Under the pieces are notes generated by a model. That model did no database searches, had not been told where the DNA came from, and saw only the letters and a program-made list of their open reading frames with translations. The position numbers and the translations under genes were made by a program. From Phallusia mammillata (lineage: Eukaryota > Chordata > Ascidiacea > Phlebobranchia > Ascidiidae), in contig QLIY01000484.1 in NCBI GenBank assembly GCA_003260075.1, positions 23,833-87,832 on the forward strand: a DNA stretch of 64,000 nucleotides, in the 5' to 3' direction. Below are positions 36,814 to 48,800 of this stretch, in pieces; the stretch's first letter is position 1, and each line of letters starts with the position of its first letter.

Positions 36814-39800
36814 ATGCCTAGTCGAATAAGATCTACACCATACTTTGGTGATGGGTTTTCCTCGTCATGGGAATCTACTATTGGAAGTGGTAAGCATTGA
36901 ATAAATGCTGAGTTTGTTTGAACTTATCTCTTATGATTAAAAATGCATATACAGTAGATTACGGACAAGTTCATGAGAGGAGTTATGTTCTTCCAAGTGT
37001 GGATGAAGGTGATGAAGATGTTGTACAAAGTTCAAGTGATGTTATCACTGATTCTGGAAGAAAAACAAAAAGAAAGCGGCGATCCTGGATAACAGCCAAT
37101 GTTGCCAATTGCAAATATGAACTTGGTAGTAATCAGTATTACAAAATTATTTTGTAGGGATTTCAAAGTTTGCTTTTCATTGATTACCAAATGAACTAAA
37201 ACTTTTACATTTTTTCCCATAATCAAGATGTATTTAAACTATTCAGAATTAATAAGATACAACAAAAATAGTAGTAACTTCCCATTTAGTTACTACTTAT
37301 CATTTAAAATAACAACAAAATACATCTAGATGGCATATTTGTATTTAGTCAAGAATGGAATTGAAGCTTGTGGAATGGTCCTAGTAAAAGAGGATTCTGT
37401 CTCAGCAAGCTCATCGTATTTATTCTGGTATGACTCTGTTGTTCCCATGGAGCGAATCCAGGAGCTCCAAAGCTACCAACATGTCAATCACTTTCCAAGT
37501 ATGGGAGAGATTTGCCGCAAAGACTACTTGGCAAGAAACATGGCAAAGTAAGCTTAAAGTTTTTATCCCAAAATCAACAGAAACATTTGGGTGAAAATTG
37601 GTTATTATGTGTTCTATTTGAAAAACATCTGAACGCAGTGTTGTTCCAATTGTATGGGTCCTGTATGGGATTGTTACCTGCTGGCACAGACAGGTCTGCA
37701 CAAAACTATAATTAAGAAAATTCAAACTTGTGTTTGAACATAGCCTAAACCTAAAAATTCAATAAACCAAACTACTGTTTTCAGAATGCATCGAGCCAAG
37801 CCCAACGATTTCAACTTTACACCTAAATCATGGAACATGCCATCTGAATACAATCTACTTCTGCTATATGCTAAAGATGCAAAGAAGAACAAAAGAAAAG
37901 TATTGACTTTTATTCAGAAACCTGCAAATGGAGCGATGGGAAATGGGTATTTACTCAGTATCTGAAACAGTATGCAAAAATAATTAAACACAACCTTATA
38001 CATTTGTCAGGTTAAAAAATAAAATGTCACTGAAACCAATGAATTCACTTTTTTGTATTAAATATTTGTGTTTCAGTATCCAACTTTATCGCAATGTGGA
38101 GAAAATTCAACCCACTGAGCACACCATTGTCCAAGAATATCTGGACAAACCATTGTTGTTGGATGGTTACAAGATTGACCTACGACTTTATGCGCTGGTA
38201 ACACACTGCGATCCACTCAAAGTATTTCTCTACCAAGATGGTTTGGTACGCCTGAGCACTGAAAAGTATGCGAGCCCCACAGAAAGCAATGTGGTAAGAA
38301 AGTGACATTTTTTACAAGGCGAAATACCTTTCTCATTATGATCAAAAACACATAATATGTATTGTTGTAAAGCCTATTGACAACTGAGCAATAAGATACA
38401 AGCCAGGATTTGAGTGTAAAACACCACAACGTTTCGACAGTTTCTTTTATCACTGTCTGGTGAAATGAAACCAACAGAAGGGCTGTGTCACAGTGCTGCA
38501 CAGCAGTAAAGGAAGCAGCGAGGTTAAAGATAAAAGTAATTAACCCCATGGTTACAATCCGGTATACCTGAGGCACTGGGACGACCGTTAGACAATAAAC
38601 AAAAAGAGTGGTGTTGATTCTTGATCTTTGTTTAGTTCTGTGTTGTATTGCTGAATAAACCTATTGACATCTGTCATACTAGATGTAAATTTGCGTGCCA
38701 TTCCTCGATTTTTAGGCCCCGTTTTTATATTTTTTTAAGGACCAGCACTACATGCATCTCACCAACTATTCAGTGAACAAAACTGGGGGGGGGGTGACTT
38801 TTAGGCCCCGTTTTTATATTTTTTCGTTATTTGAAGGACCAGCACTACATGCATCTCACCAACTATTCAGTGAACAAAACTAACGAAAAATTCGAACGAC
38901 ATAGCGACTTTGACCGTGGCAGCAAGAGAAGTATTAAGTCTCTGCTCAGCCACCTCCGAAACGCCGGATACGACACAGTAACGTTGTGGCGGAGCATAAC
39001 GGTTCGTTTAATAAACAAAACATTTCGTACTTTTTAATGATCGCGGGGGGGGGGTTTTTAAATACAAAATAAAATGGCAACAATAACCATATAGTAAAGC
39101 TTGTCTGTTGTATTTCTGGAGTTTGAAAGCGCTATAACTTTTTGTTCCAAAAATAATGGAGGCACAATAATATTTTGCGATAAATAGATTGATAAGCTGT
39201 CATAACACTTTTATTAAAATGTGGTTTTAAAAACCTTCTCCACGTCAAGTGGCAAACATAGAAACTCAGTCGGTTTTATCGAGTATTTCGCAAACACTTC
39301 CTGCCAGAAATGAAACCCTAACAATAGAAAGCTTTTTTCTCATACTCGTATCAAGCTCATTTCAACAAGGGCAAAAGAGAATTCAAGATTAAACGTCGAC
39401 TTCCAACCTTTCACGTATTGTCCTTGTGCTGTGTACACAAGGGTGGTTTTGTCGTGTTGTTTGATCCGAGGTTTCTTATCAGTGTCACTTCATCACAAAG
39501 CCTAGAGCTGCTGTGTGATTGATGTGATTTGTAACCTGCCTTTGTTGCTCGTGTAGGACTTGGTGCTGAAGACTTTGGTCGTGGCGAGTCCTCATGTTCT
39601 TCACTCGTACCGGATGTGCAGACCGGGCCAACCACCCCATTCTGACAGTGTATGTTTTGAAAGTAAGTTTTCACAAACACAGGCATAGACGGTTTTAAAT
39701 CTGACAATTCTGCCTAGTGTCTTGGTTGCTCAAAAAACAATAAGGGATTGTCAAGTAATATCGCATTACGTTTTTTTTTGTGAAACTCGGTCAATCCATT

Positions 39801-42800
39801 TTAGTCGTGAATCTATAAAGCAGGATGATATAGAATATGAACAAGTTGCTTGGTGTACTGGATTTTGTCCATAACATTTCGCGTGGAAACTTTTTCATGC
39901 CATAAACCGTATGGGCGGATTAAGTGTAACCAAATTGCACAGTTTTATAATATAATTTGTCAAATAAACGGATAGATATCATTGCCCTATGTTACTGAAC
40001 ACCTAACGTTGATTATGTTCACTCTGACCTTAGGAACATTCGTGAAAAGTCCATCTCAAAGTTGTTGTTTTTTAATCTTTTTGGCTTACAAGATGTGGAC
40101 AAAAAACATGACGTTTTTGTCCTAAACATTTCCTACATCTGTGCCCCAACAATGCGACAACCATTGTTTTACAAGATCCACAACAACATACCGAGCGCCG
40201 CCTCAAACAAACTGCGCCTCCGCAAATATATCAAGCTACGTTGTTTCAACCTGATCGATTTCTAATTGTTCAAAGCGAAATATAAACAATAGGCGGGACG
40301 CTGCTTTCGTAATTTAACTCTCTCTGTTTGTCGGTGACGTTGCATTATTGATTTGGAGATGAAACACTGTTGAAACTGTAATTGGGTTCGTATTACGAAG
40401 TATGGTTTGTTTTTCAGTTCTCGGTTTCGATATTTTCCTGGACCGGAAACTCAAACCTTGGTTGCTGGAAGTAAATAGGTAAGATATAGGATATAAAAGG
40501 CATCGAGCCAATACATTATAAGCTGCAGACAGTGCGCCCTGTTTCCACCTATAAGCTGCACTGATGAAAACTTATGTGCAGAAATAGTGTGCACTGTCTG
40601 CAACTTAAAATATGACTTTACGAGTGGAACACATCTTGACAAAACTTTTGTGGATTGGCGTTCAATAAATCAACGAATGTTCGGTGCAAGGAAATTTACA
40701 TTACTATACACTGATTTATTAACAACAAATCATGCCATTGTTTTCCCATAATAATTTGTTCTTGCTTATATGAGTGGCAGTGTAGTCCGCGACAACTTTA
40801 ATGTGTTTATACGTGTTGCTTCAACGGCCCAGTAATTAATCCCAACCTAGGCCCCTAGTGGACAGTAAGTATGGTTCCATAATGCATTCGTCTTCGCCCT
40901 GACTTCCATCTGGTAAAAAACGAGATTTAGGAAATATTTTTTAGATGGGATTAACACAATTTTGAATGCTCTGATATATGAAATTTTTTGCATTTTTTCC
41001 AGTTCTTTTAATCGTTTCATGCAATGCAAACATTTTCAAAATGTTTTTGTTACAATTTTAGAGCACCAAGCTTCGGTGGTGACGAAAAGATTGATCAAGA
41101 AATCAAGGGTGGGGTAATTCGCGACGCGTTAAGACTTGTTAATATCAGGTTGGTAAATGTATAGTCTGTTGGTTGATTCTAGATTTTTTTGTAATATAAG
41201 ACAGATTGATCACTAACCCAGATATGCAAAATTAATATTTACCAGTTACAACGTAATTATAGCACCACAACAACGTCCAAATTCCTAAAGACTACTTTTA
41301 ATTCGAACTTTTGCCTTCACGAAAACTTTTCACTTCTCACATCACGAACTTATCAAATTTCTAAATCTGGATACTTTTAAATGTCTTGGCGCAAGACTGT
41401 TTATGTTTGTGTACTGTATAGCTTATGCCAGCAATGTCAAGGTGGTTAGATTAACTGACAGGGACAATTTTTCGACACTGTGTGATAAATCCGTAACGAT
41501 GACAAAGCTGTATGGCCGATGTGGTTNCGATAAATCCGTAACGATGACTAAGCTGTATGGCCGATGTGGTTTTCATTAAATATTTATACGGTACACGAAG
41601 GGCATTTTCATATGGCTCTGCGGCACCAAGATAAACGACCATAACCTGATTTGTATTCACCCACATACCGCCACACACATATTAATTCATCCATATTTCA
41701 CCAGGGGGGGGGGTTTTTAATTCGAACTTGGACTTGCCTTCACGAAACTTTTCACTTCTCACATCACGAACTTATCAAATTTCTAAATCTGGATACTTTT
41801 AAATGTCTTGGCGCAAGACTGTTTATGTTTGTGTACTGTATAGCTTATGCCATCAATGTCAAGGTGGTTAGATTAACTGACAGGGACAATTTTTCGACAC
41901 TGTGTGATAAATCCGTAACGATGACAAAGCTGTATGGCCGATGTGGTTTTCATTAAATATGTATACGGTACACGAAGGGCATTTTCATATCGCTCTGCGG
42001 CACCAAGATAAACGACCATAACCTGTTTTGTCTTCACCCACATACCGCCACACACATATTAATTCATCCATATTTCACCATGTTTGTATGGTAACCTTCA
42101 GAGCTGGTGATAAACGACGCAACATCGCAAGCCAGAAGGCTGAGGCTCAACGTCGACTTTTCAGACCATCTCAACATCGTATGCCGGCAAACTATATGTC
42201 GTCATCTGCTCAACGCAAGTTCGTGGTCAATCGCCGCAAGGAGGAGCTAGTGAGTCATTTGTTTGTGGTTCTTCATGGTTTAACTGTTTGGCACAACAAC
42301 AATCTAAACCAGTGGTTCTTAACCTTTTTATAATAACCGAACCCATGTGGTATTCTTCAGTTTTTGGTCGAACCCCAACAAGTTACATCCTAGGTTTTTA
42401 AACCATTTGTTGGGGGGGGGGGTGGTTCTTAACCTTTTTATAATGACCGAACCCCTGCGGTATTCTTCAGTTGTTGGTCGAACCCCAACAAGTTACATCC
42501 TAGGTTTTTAAACCATTTGTTTTGTCGGTCATAATCAGCTTTTGATCAAACGTATTGGCAACAGTTACTGTTTGTCATTTTGTTAAATTCTGACATAATA
42601 ATACAAGTAACTTGTTTCAGGATTGCTTTAATTTCGGGAATTTTTAGTTTTCATCAAAATAAAACATTGTATTTTTAGCAACCTTCATGAAAAAGATGAA
42701 GTAATAAGTTTTTGCTACCAACAAAATTTCGTTGTTTTGCTGCTTACGAAAAACACGCACAATGACCTTCGTTACGTCAAAAAAAGAAAACAAAACCCAA

Positions 42801-45800
42801 ATGTAACCTTCCACTGTAAAGTTGGACGAAAACCAGTATTTGTATTGTACTTCAAAAAGGCCTTCGTCGGACCCCTGATTCAGCGTTGCCGAACCTCTGG
42901 GGTTCGATTGTACCCCGGTTAAGAACCACTGATCTACTGTTTGTGTGGTACACTGCAGACGCTACAAACGCACAAAGTTGCCAAAGATAATTATTTTGTG
43001 CGGTGGGTGAAGGTGTGCATGGTAAAAAACAAAATGAAAACAGGCACTATCGTTATCATAAAAAATGAGTGGCATTCTCGTTGGGTTGAACTAAATTACG
43101 GTCACCAACTGCCCAAGTCGAAAAAAATCAAATAAAAAAGGATTTAACGGACTTGCAACAAAACAGACAGCTCGACAGCCGACTCATTGTGAGCATAATG
43201 TATCCAGGCGTTGCCCGCCCACCGAGGATAAAAAATAATCAAGCAAACACATTAAATTTCACTTGCAAAACAAACACACGAAAAAATAATTACTCTGCAC
43301 ATTAGAAAATCTTTCACTTGTGTGCCGCAGCTTGTAACTGAAAATCACTGAGTTGACGGAACCTGTTTTTCGGTCAGCCACATCAATGAAAAGCTTGACA
43401 GGAAAACAACATCGTTGATGTTTTGAATTATTTAGCTTGCGGCATTTTTAGCCACCGAATGTCATGTCATAGACACTATCGCTTATGCCGAGATATTATC
43501 TTGTGGTCGATACTAACCACCCATGCAACTCCAACTCTATAATGGATTTTATGACTACGACCACAAGTTTCTTTTCGCCTGATGTCTAAAACACAGATTC
43601 TTTTATTTTATTTTGGGCTTATGGCCCAAACCATCCTTAAAATGGTTTTACAAATGAAATGTTTTGTAACACTAAAAACTTGCTCTTGACTTCTATCTTT
43701 AAATTAACCCCAATTGTTTTAATCCCGGTACTTTGTAACACCATTGGCTTTATGCATCAGTGTTGCATAAACCAACATGTTTGTTACTGGATGCTACACA
43801 ACCTTTTCAGCTTTGGAACACTATGCACGGACTTTAAAAGCAATTTAATTAAAAACATAACTACTTGTAAGAATACTTGTTCATCATTCAAACGTTTTAA
43901 AAATCATTGTTCTGTATATACAAGTACTCTGGCAGATATGTTTCTGACTAAATGTCAGCTTTATTGGTGAATTTCAAACCGGTAGTGTTGCTTTTTAGAA
44001 AGAAAAGTTGACTTGGGTGCGCAAGGAGGCGATTCGTGAAGAACATGAAGATGCAAACAGCGGCGGTTACAAGCGAATATTTCCCTGTCACGACAAAACA
44101 ATGAGAGAAAGGTGGGTTAAAAGACATGGACGTCACATTGTCAGTGTGAAAATAATTGTCACCTGTCGCCTTTAGTATTTCGAACGAGGCCATCTGCTTA
44201 TGACAATGTTGTTAGTTGGCACTGTTCAGTTTATATCCCTAATTATCAACATCGTGCCAATTAAAATGAAGCGTGCATTCTTCTTTTGTGGTCGCAAAAT
44301 GATTGTTGTCTATTGTGCGGCACAATTAATTATTTTCAGTTCAAAAAACGTGATTCATTTTGTTTTCTATTCAATAACCCTGCATTTTTTCGTTTTTGTC
44401 AATGTTTTTATCTTCGCAGATACACGAACCTTCTTAGTGACGCCTTCCAGCTGTTTCTGCAGTCGCGTTCGGCACCTTTTCAAAAGAATATCATCGACCA
44501 TTACCGATTGCAAAAGGCAAGTTGCTTGTCCTTGTTGCAAAAGGAGCGACATATAATTTTTGGAATTATATTTAAACACTATACAAGACACAAGACTGAT
44601 GAACAATAATTTTAATGTTGCTATGGGTTTTTATCCCGTCATGTATGACAATTGATGTCATTACGCCTGACATTGGTCTGGAGTTCGGACGTTAATGTAT
44701 ACCCCATAAATCAATAATGAACAGAATATATATCATTACTTGTATTAGGCTTTAAAGTACACGGTAAACCTCGGTTAAACAGTATCTTAGCCTGATTCGG
44801 ACAAAACTTGAGGTACAAATAATTTTACTGTGATAAGGCTTGAACTAATCGACGTCGGATAAAGCTAACCTTCGCCTAATCCGGACAACTTTTTGTTCCA
44901 TTCGAGTTCGGGCCAACCAAGATTTTGTGTACATTTACATACATTAGAGGCGGGCTTCTTTAACCACAATGTAAACTGATGCAAAAGTCGAATTCAAAAC
45001 CAAAAATCAAAGAGCTTGTATGTAGTGAATACAATTTATTGTATACGTTTGAATAGTGTTTGCAGGTTTAATTTGTGTTTTCGATTCCGACGACATTGTC
45101 TGTTAGTTTTGATTTACTACAATTATTTCGAATTTTGTTTTGTTTTTGGAACTGTGATGACCCACTTGTCCGATTTTACCTTTTCATGTCATCTTACACA
45201 AAACCTAATGTTTTTTTCTTGATATTGACTTACTATGGTATAACACTATTAGGAGGATGAAATCTTGGATTTGATTGAACAATGTGAAGCGGAAGAGGGA
45301 ATCCGACCTCAGCAACCGAAACCTCTCTCCAGCATGCCTCTCCTCACTCCTCCCTCGACCCGATCCGGATCCAGGAAAAAACGCGATCAGGGTTTTTCAT
45401 CCGACTCTTCCTCTAACAGTGATGAGGACTCTTCAGAGGTGAATTAATTCCAGTGGTGTCATTATTGTCTCTTCTTTTCTCGCATAAGATCAGTAATTTT
45501 ATTTAAGCAACTGCATTGATTAGTGACAGTAATGTTATTTCTGAGACTTTTAGTTCAATACCAATGTCGATTTTTCGGCCAATTAGATAAGGTTGTTTCG
45601 TAGCAACGACATTTCGTAATGTTTTTTCAGTTCTGTGGCATTAAAAAGTGCGATTCTGCTGTCAGTAGTGAATGCCATTCATTTCGAAACTAAATTATTT
45701 GACTTACAGGACGAGAGGCGGCGAATCGGAGATCGCGGTATGAAATCGTCTCCAGAAGCTGAGAGGGCTGCGTACTTGGTAAAAACGCTTACTTGTGATA

Positions 45801-48800
45801 ATTTGCAAAACCACTGTTTTAATTCTAAGACGAGATGAAACAAATAATCGAGCTTTTTAATCCTCATGCCTAAAAAAATATTTTAAATCATAATTTACAC
45901 GGGTACACATTTTTTTAATCTTTAACTTCATGTGTGTTACACCCAGTGGTGGGATTTAATTTTTTTTCAGTCGGTTTTATCACAAAAGTCATGTTTTTCA
46001 GCCGGTTCTGTTACAAAAAGTCCATTGACAGTGCAGTAACCAGTAATGCTAACTGGTTCGCTGATCTCATGAAATTTCGTGAGACGGTTCTATAGAACCG
46101 GGGCGAACCGGCTGAATCCCACCACTGGTTGCACCCCTTCTTTCTCTGTTATGTGGTATACAGTAAGTTGCGACCCTTCAGATTTTTTATTTCACCTGAC
46201 GGTGACAACAATAATTGTCGAAACTTTGGGATGCTTTTTACACAGATATTGGAATGCATTTTTTGCTCTAAATTTACATTTTTGAACTTTAATGTACTAT
46301 AACAGGTAAAGCGAACTAAAAATTATGAGTCACTCTAAATCAGCGATTCCCAAACTGGGGTCCGCGGTCCCTTAAGGGTCCGTCAGGCAATTTTGGGGGG
46401 ACCGCGAAGCGGTTGAAGTAATTCTATAATCTTATTTGGCGTCAGTTTGTGCCACTAAATAAGTTTAAATCAAAGTAGAATTGAGAATCGACTGTCTCCA
46501 TTGCTAAACAATGGCCTTTATTGAATGACAACTATCAAAAATGCAATTGTTCGCGCACAATCGTAATGTTTTTGTCCTGTTTGTGATGTCACATGCTGTC
46601 TTTGGATGATTGTTATGCGCAATTTTGCATAACTAGCTAAAATCATGCAATCAACTTTCGTTTTTATGTAATACACATATAGGCTTAAGGACCGCGAGCC
46701 CTCGAAAAAATGGCAAAGGGACCGTTTAGAAAAAAATATGAAAAAGTTTGGGAACCACTGCTCTAAATTGTTTTGATACTTTTGTGGTGGTAAAAATCTC
46801 ATTAATCTTGCTAGCAGTTTTTGAGCGTTGTTTAAATTTGTCCCGAGGCTGTCAATACTTTTCCGGCAGTTCACCCTAAGTGGGCTCTTTTTGGTGAAAA
46901 TCCCGTTGCAGATCAAAATCCCCTTTTTGTAGGCACGTCACGGTAGCGGGAAACCGCGGGTGAATTTGACGCCACCTTCACGGTCTACTTCACGTTTGGG
47001 ACGTCAGCAGTCGAAGGACGAACGTTCGTCAAGTGCCCGACGAAAAGTAAAGTCACGAGACGGCCGCCGTGTGCAGCAGCCGGCGCAAGGAAACGGCGAT
47101 CCCCGTCAGAGATCGGTATCGGTTCAAAAGTAAGCAAATTGTCGAGTTGGCTTTTTTTGTGTTTTGGAAGATGCTAAAATTATTTTAAAGGCCTTTTACT
47201 TTTACGTGTTTATTATTGGATATTTACCTGAAAAAATAAAATAACGTTTGTTTATTTGGTTTATTTACGCAAAAAACATGATTTTTTTCAAAAATTGCGC
47301 ATTTAGCTTGAATCTTTGCGCAAGGTGCGTAGTGCAGAGCGATGTTGGTAAACAAAATATCAATAGGGTTTTAGAATTGCCAACCATAACCTTTTTCTGC
47401 AGTGTTAACAAATATACGGCTGCATTGATTGACGATTCCTCGCCCGCTCTACCATCAAGCCTTTCCACGTACGCTCGCTCCGAGACTTCTATCAAAGGAG
47501 TATTNTCCTCTGCGCCGATCTCTCAACATTTCGTCTTTCGGATTCGGCGCCGATGACGCTCTTGCATACGGGGTTTCCCCGCGAGAACGCGACGAGATGA
47601 ATACGAGTCGCACGCTTGCGGCGCTAGAGCGCACGCGCATCAAGTTTCCAGGCAAGACCGACGAGGAAGCTGACCGGATAATGGACTCGGTAAGAGATAG
47701 ATCGGAAAGCTTTTTTGGGCGTTGTCATCCGCCACGGGCGTAAATTTCGACTCTAGGGGCTTTGGGCGATCGTTAGCCGGCCATTGAACCCTGATATCGT
47801 CGATAATTGAGCGGTGATCATCACACTAGAATACCGGCTCGTGCCTGCCGTAAGCATCTCCTCTTATGTGATTCATTACTAATCGACGTGTTGTTTATGT
47901 GCAGATCTTGGATGACTGGAAAATGCACAAGCCGCGCGTCGCTACCTACTGGTTTGTGAAACTGGATGCTGTGAAACGGCGGAAGGTGCGTTTTTTGGGC
48001 TCTGATTCAGTTGTTTTGACTCGCTGGGGATTTTTTCGACCGTGTCTCGCGTAGCAAGTCCGGGGTTCACTGGACCAAATAATTGCAGCACTTTGCTTAT
48101 GTTTCTATAAATGCCGACGGCTGAAATTGCTGTCCGCGTTTGTCCCCTACTATCCCGCCCCGAGGATCGCCAAATATAGAAGCACAGTCCCAAAGTAGAT
48201 ATTCCTTTAAAGTTTAAACCGTCATCGATAAAGGTGGTTACATTTTACGTTTCATGGCTTGACACTTGCGTACATCTGCGCTTTCAAACCTAAATAAACT
48301 ACAAAGGGTTAAATAGACATTTGAAAAGACAGGGCAAATGCCGCAAATCGATTTGTCGCTGATGGCGGGCTTCAATCCTTATCTTATGCAACCAAACGAG
48401 TTTCCCGATAAACAACCCAAAACCCACAGCGCTTAAAGTTCTATGGCAAAAGCCGTTCTTTGAAAGTGGTCCTGCGCCTATCTTACTTGATCTGTAATTC
48501 ACTAATTTCTAATTCAGTTAATCAGGATTTGCAAATGTCGCCCAAGGGCTGAATTTCTTCGAATAATGTGGCCTTTAACCCCACCCATCGCTACTTGGTA
48601 TGTCGTTACGCTTTATACCTGTTCCGTTTGCATAGCGGGAAAGCCTAATGTGTAAATAATTGGAGGTAGTGTTTGGCCTTCGGAATTCTTGCCGATCTTT
48701 GTCTACAGCATATAAAATAATTCAGTCCAAAACTCGATTCCTAAGTTGGTGTGCGTAAAAGTTAAATATAAATGACAAAAATAAAATCATAAAAAATACG

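Noticed and set aside
39411-39707. 98-codon minus-strand frame
   Set aside because: Shadow of a TTLL7 exon on the plus strand (VLHSYRMCRPGQPP).
42896-42915. ggttcgattgtacc as a tRNA B box
   Set aside because: It lies in the terminal part of a hAT MITE, and no A box or cloverleaf is present. No tRNA, rRNA or CRISPR array was seen in the window.
47942-48193. 83-codon minus-strand frame in a TTLL7 intron
   Set aside because: Coding-like composition but no start, domain or splice context; possibly a repeat fragment.
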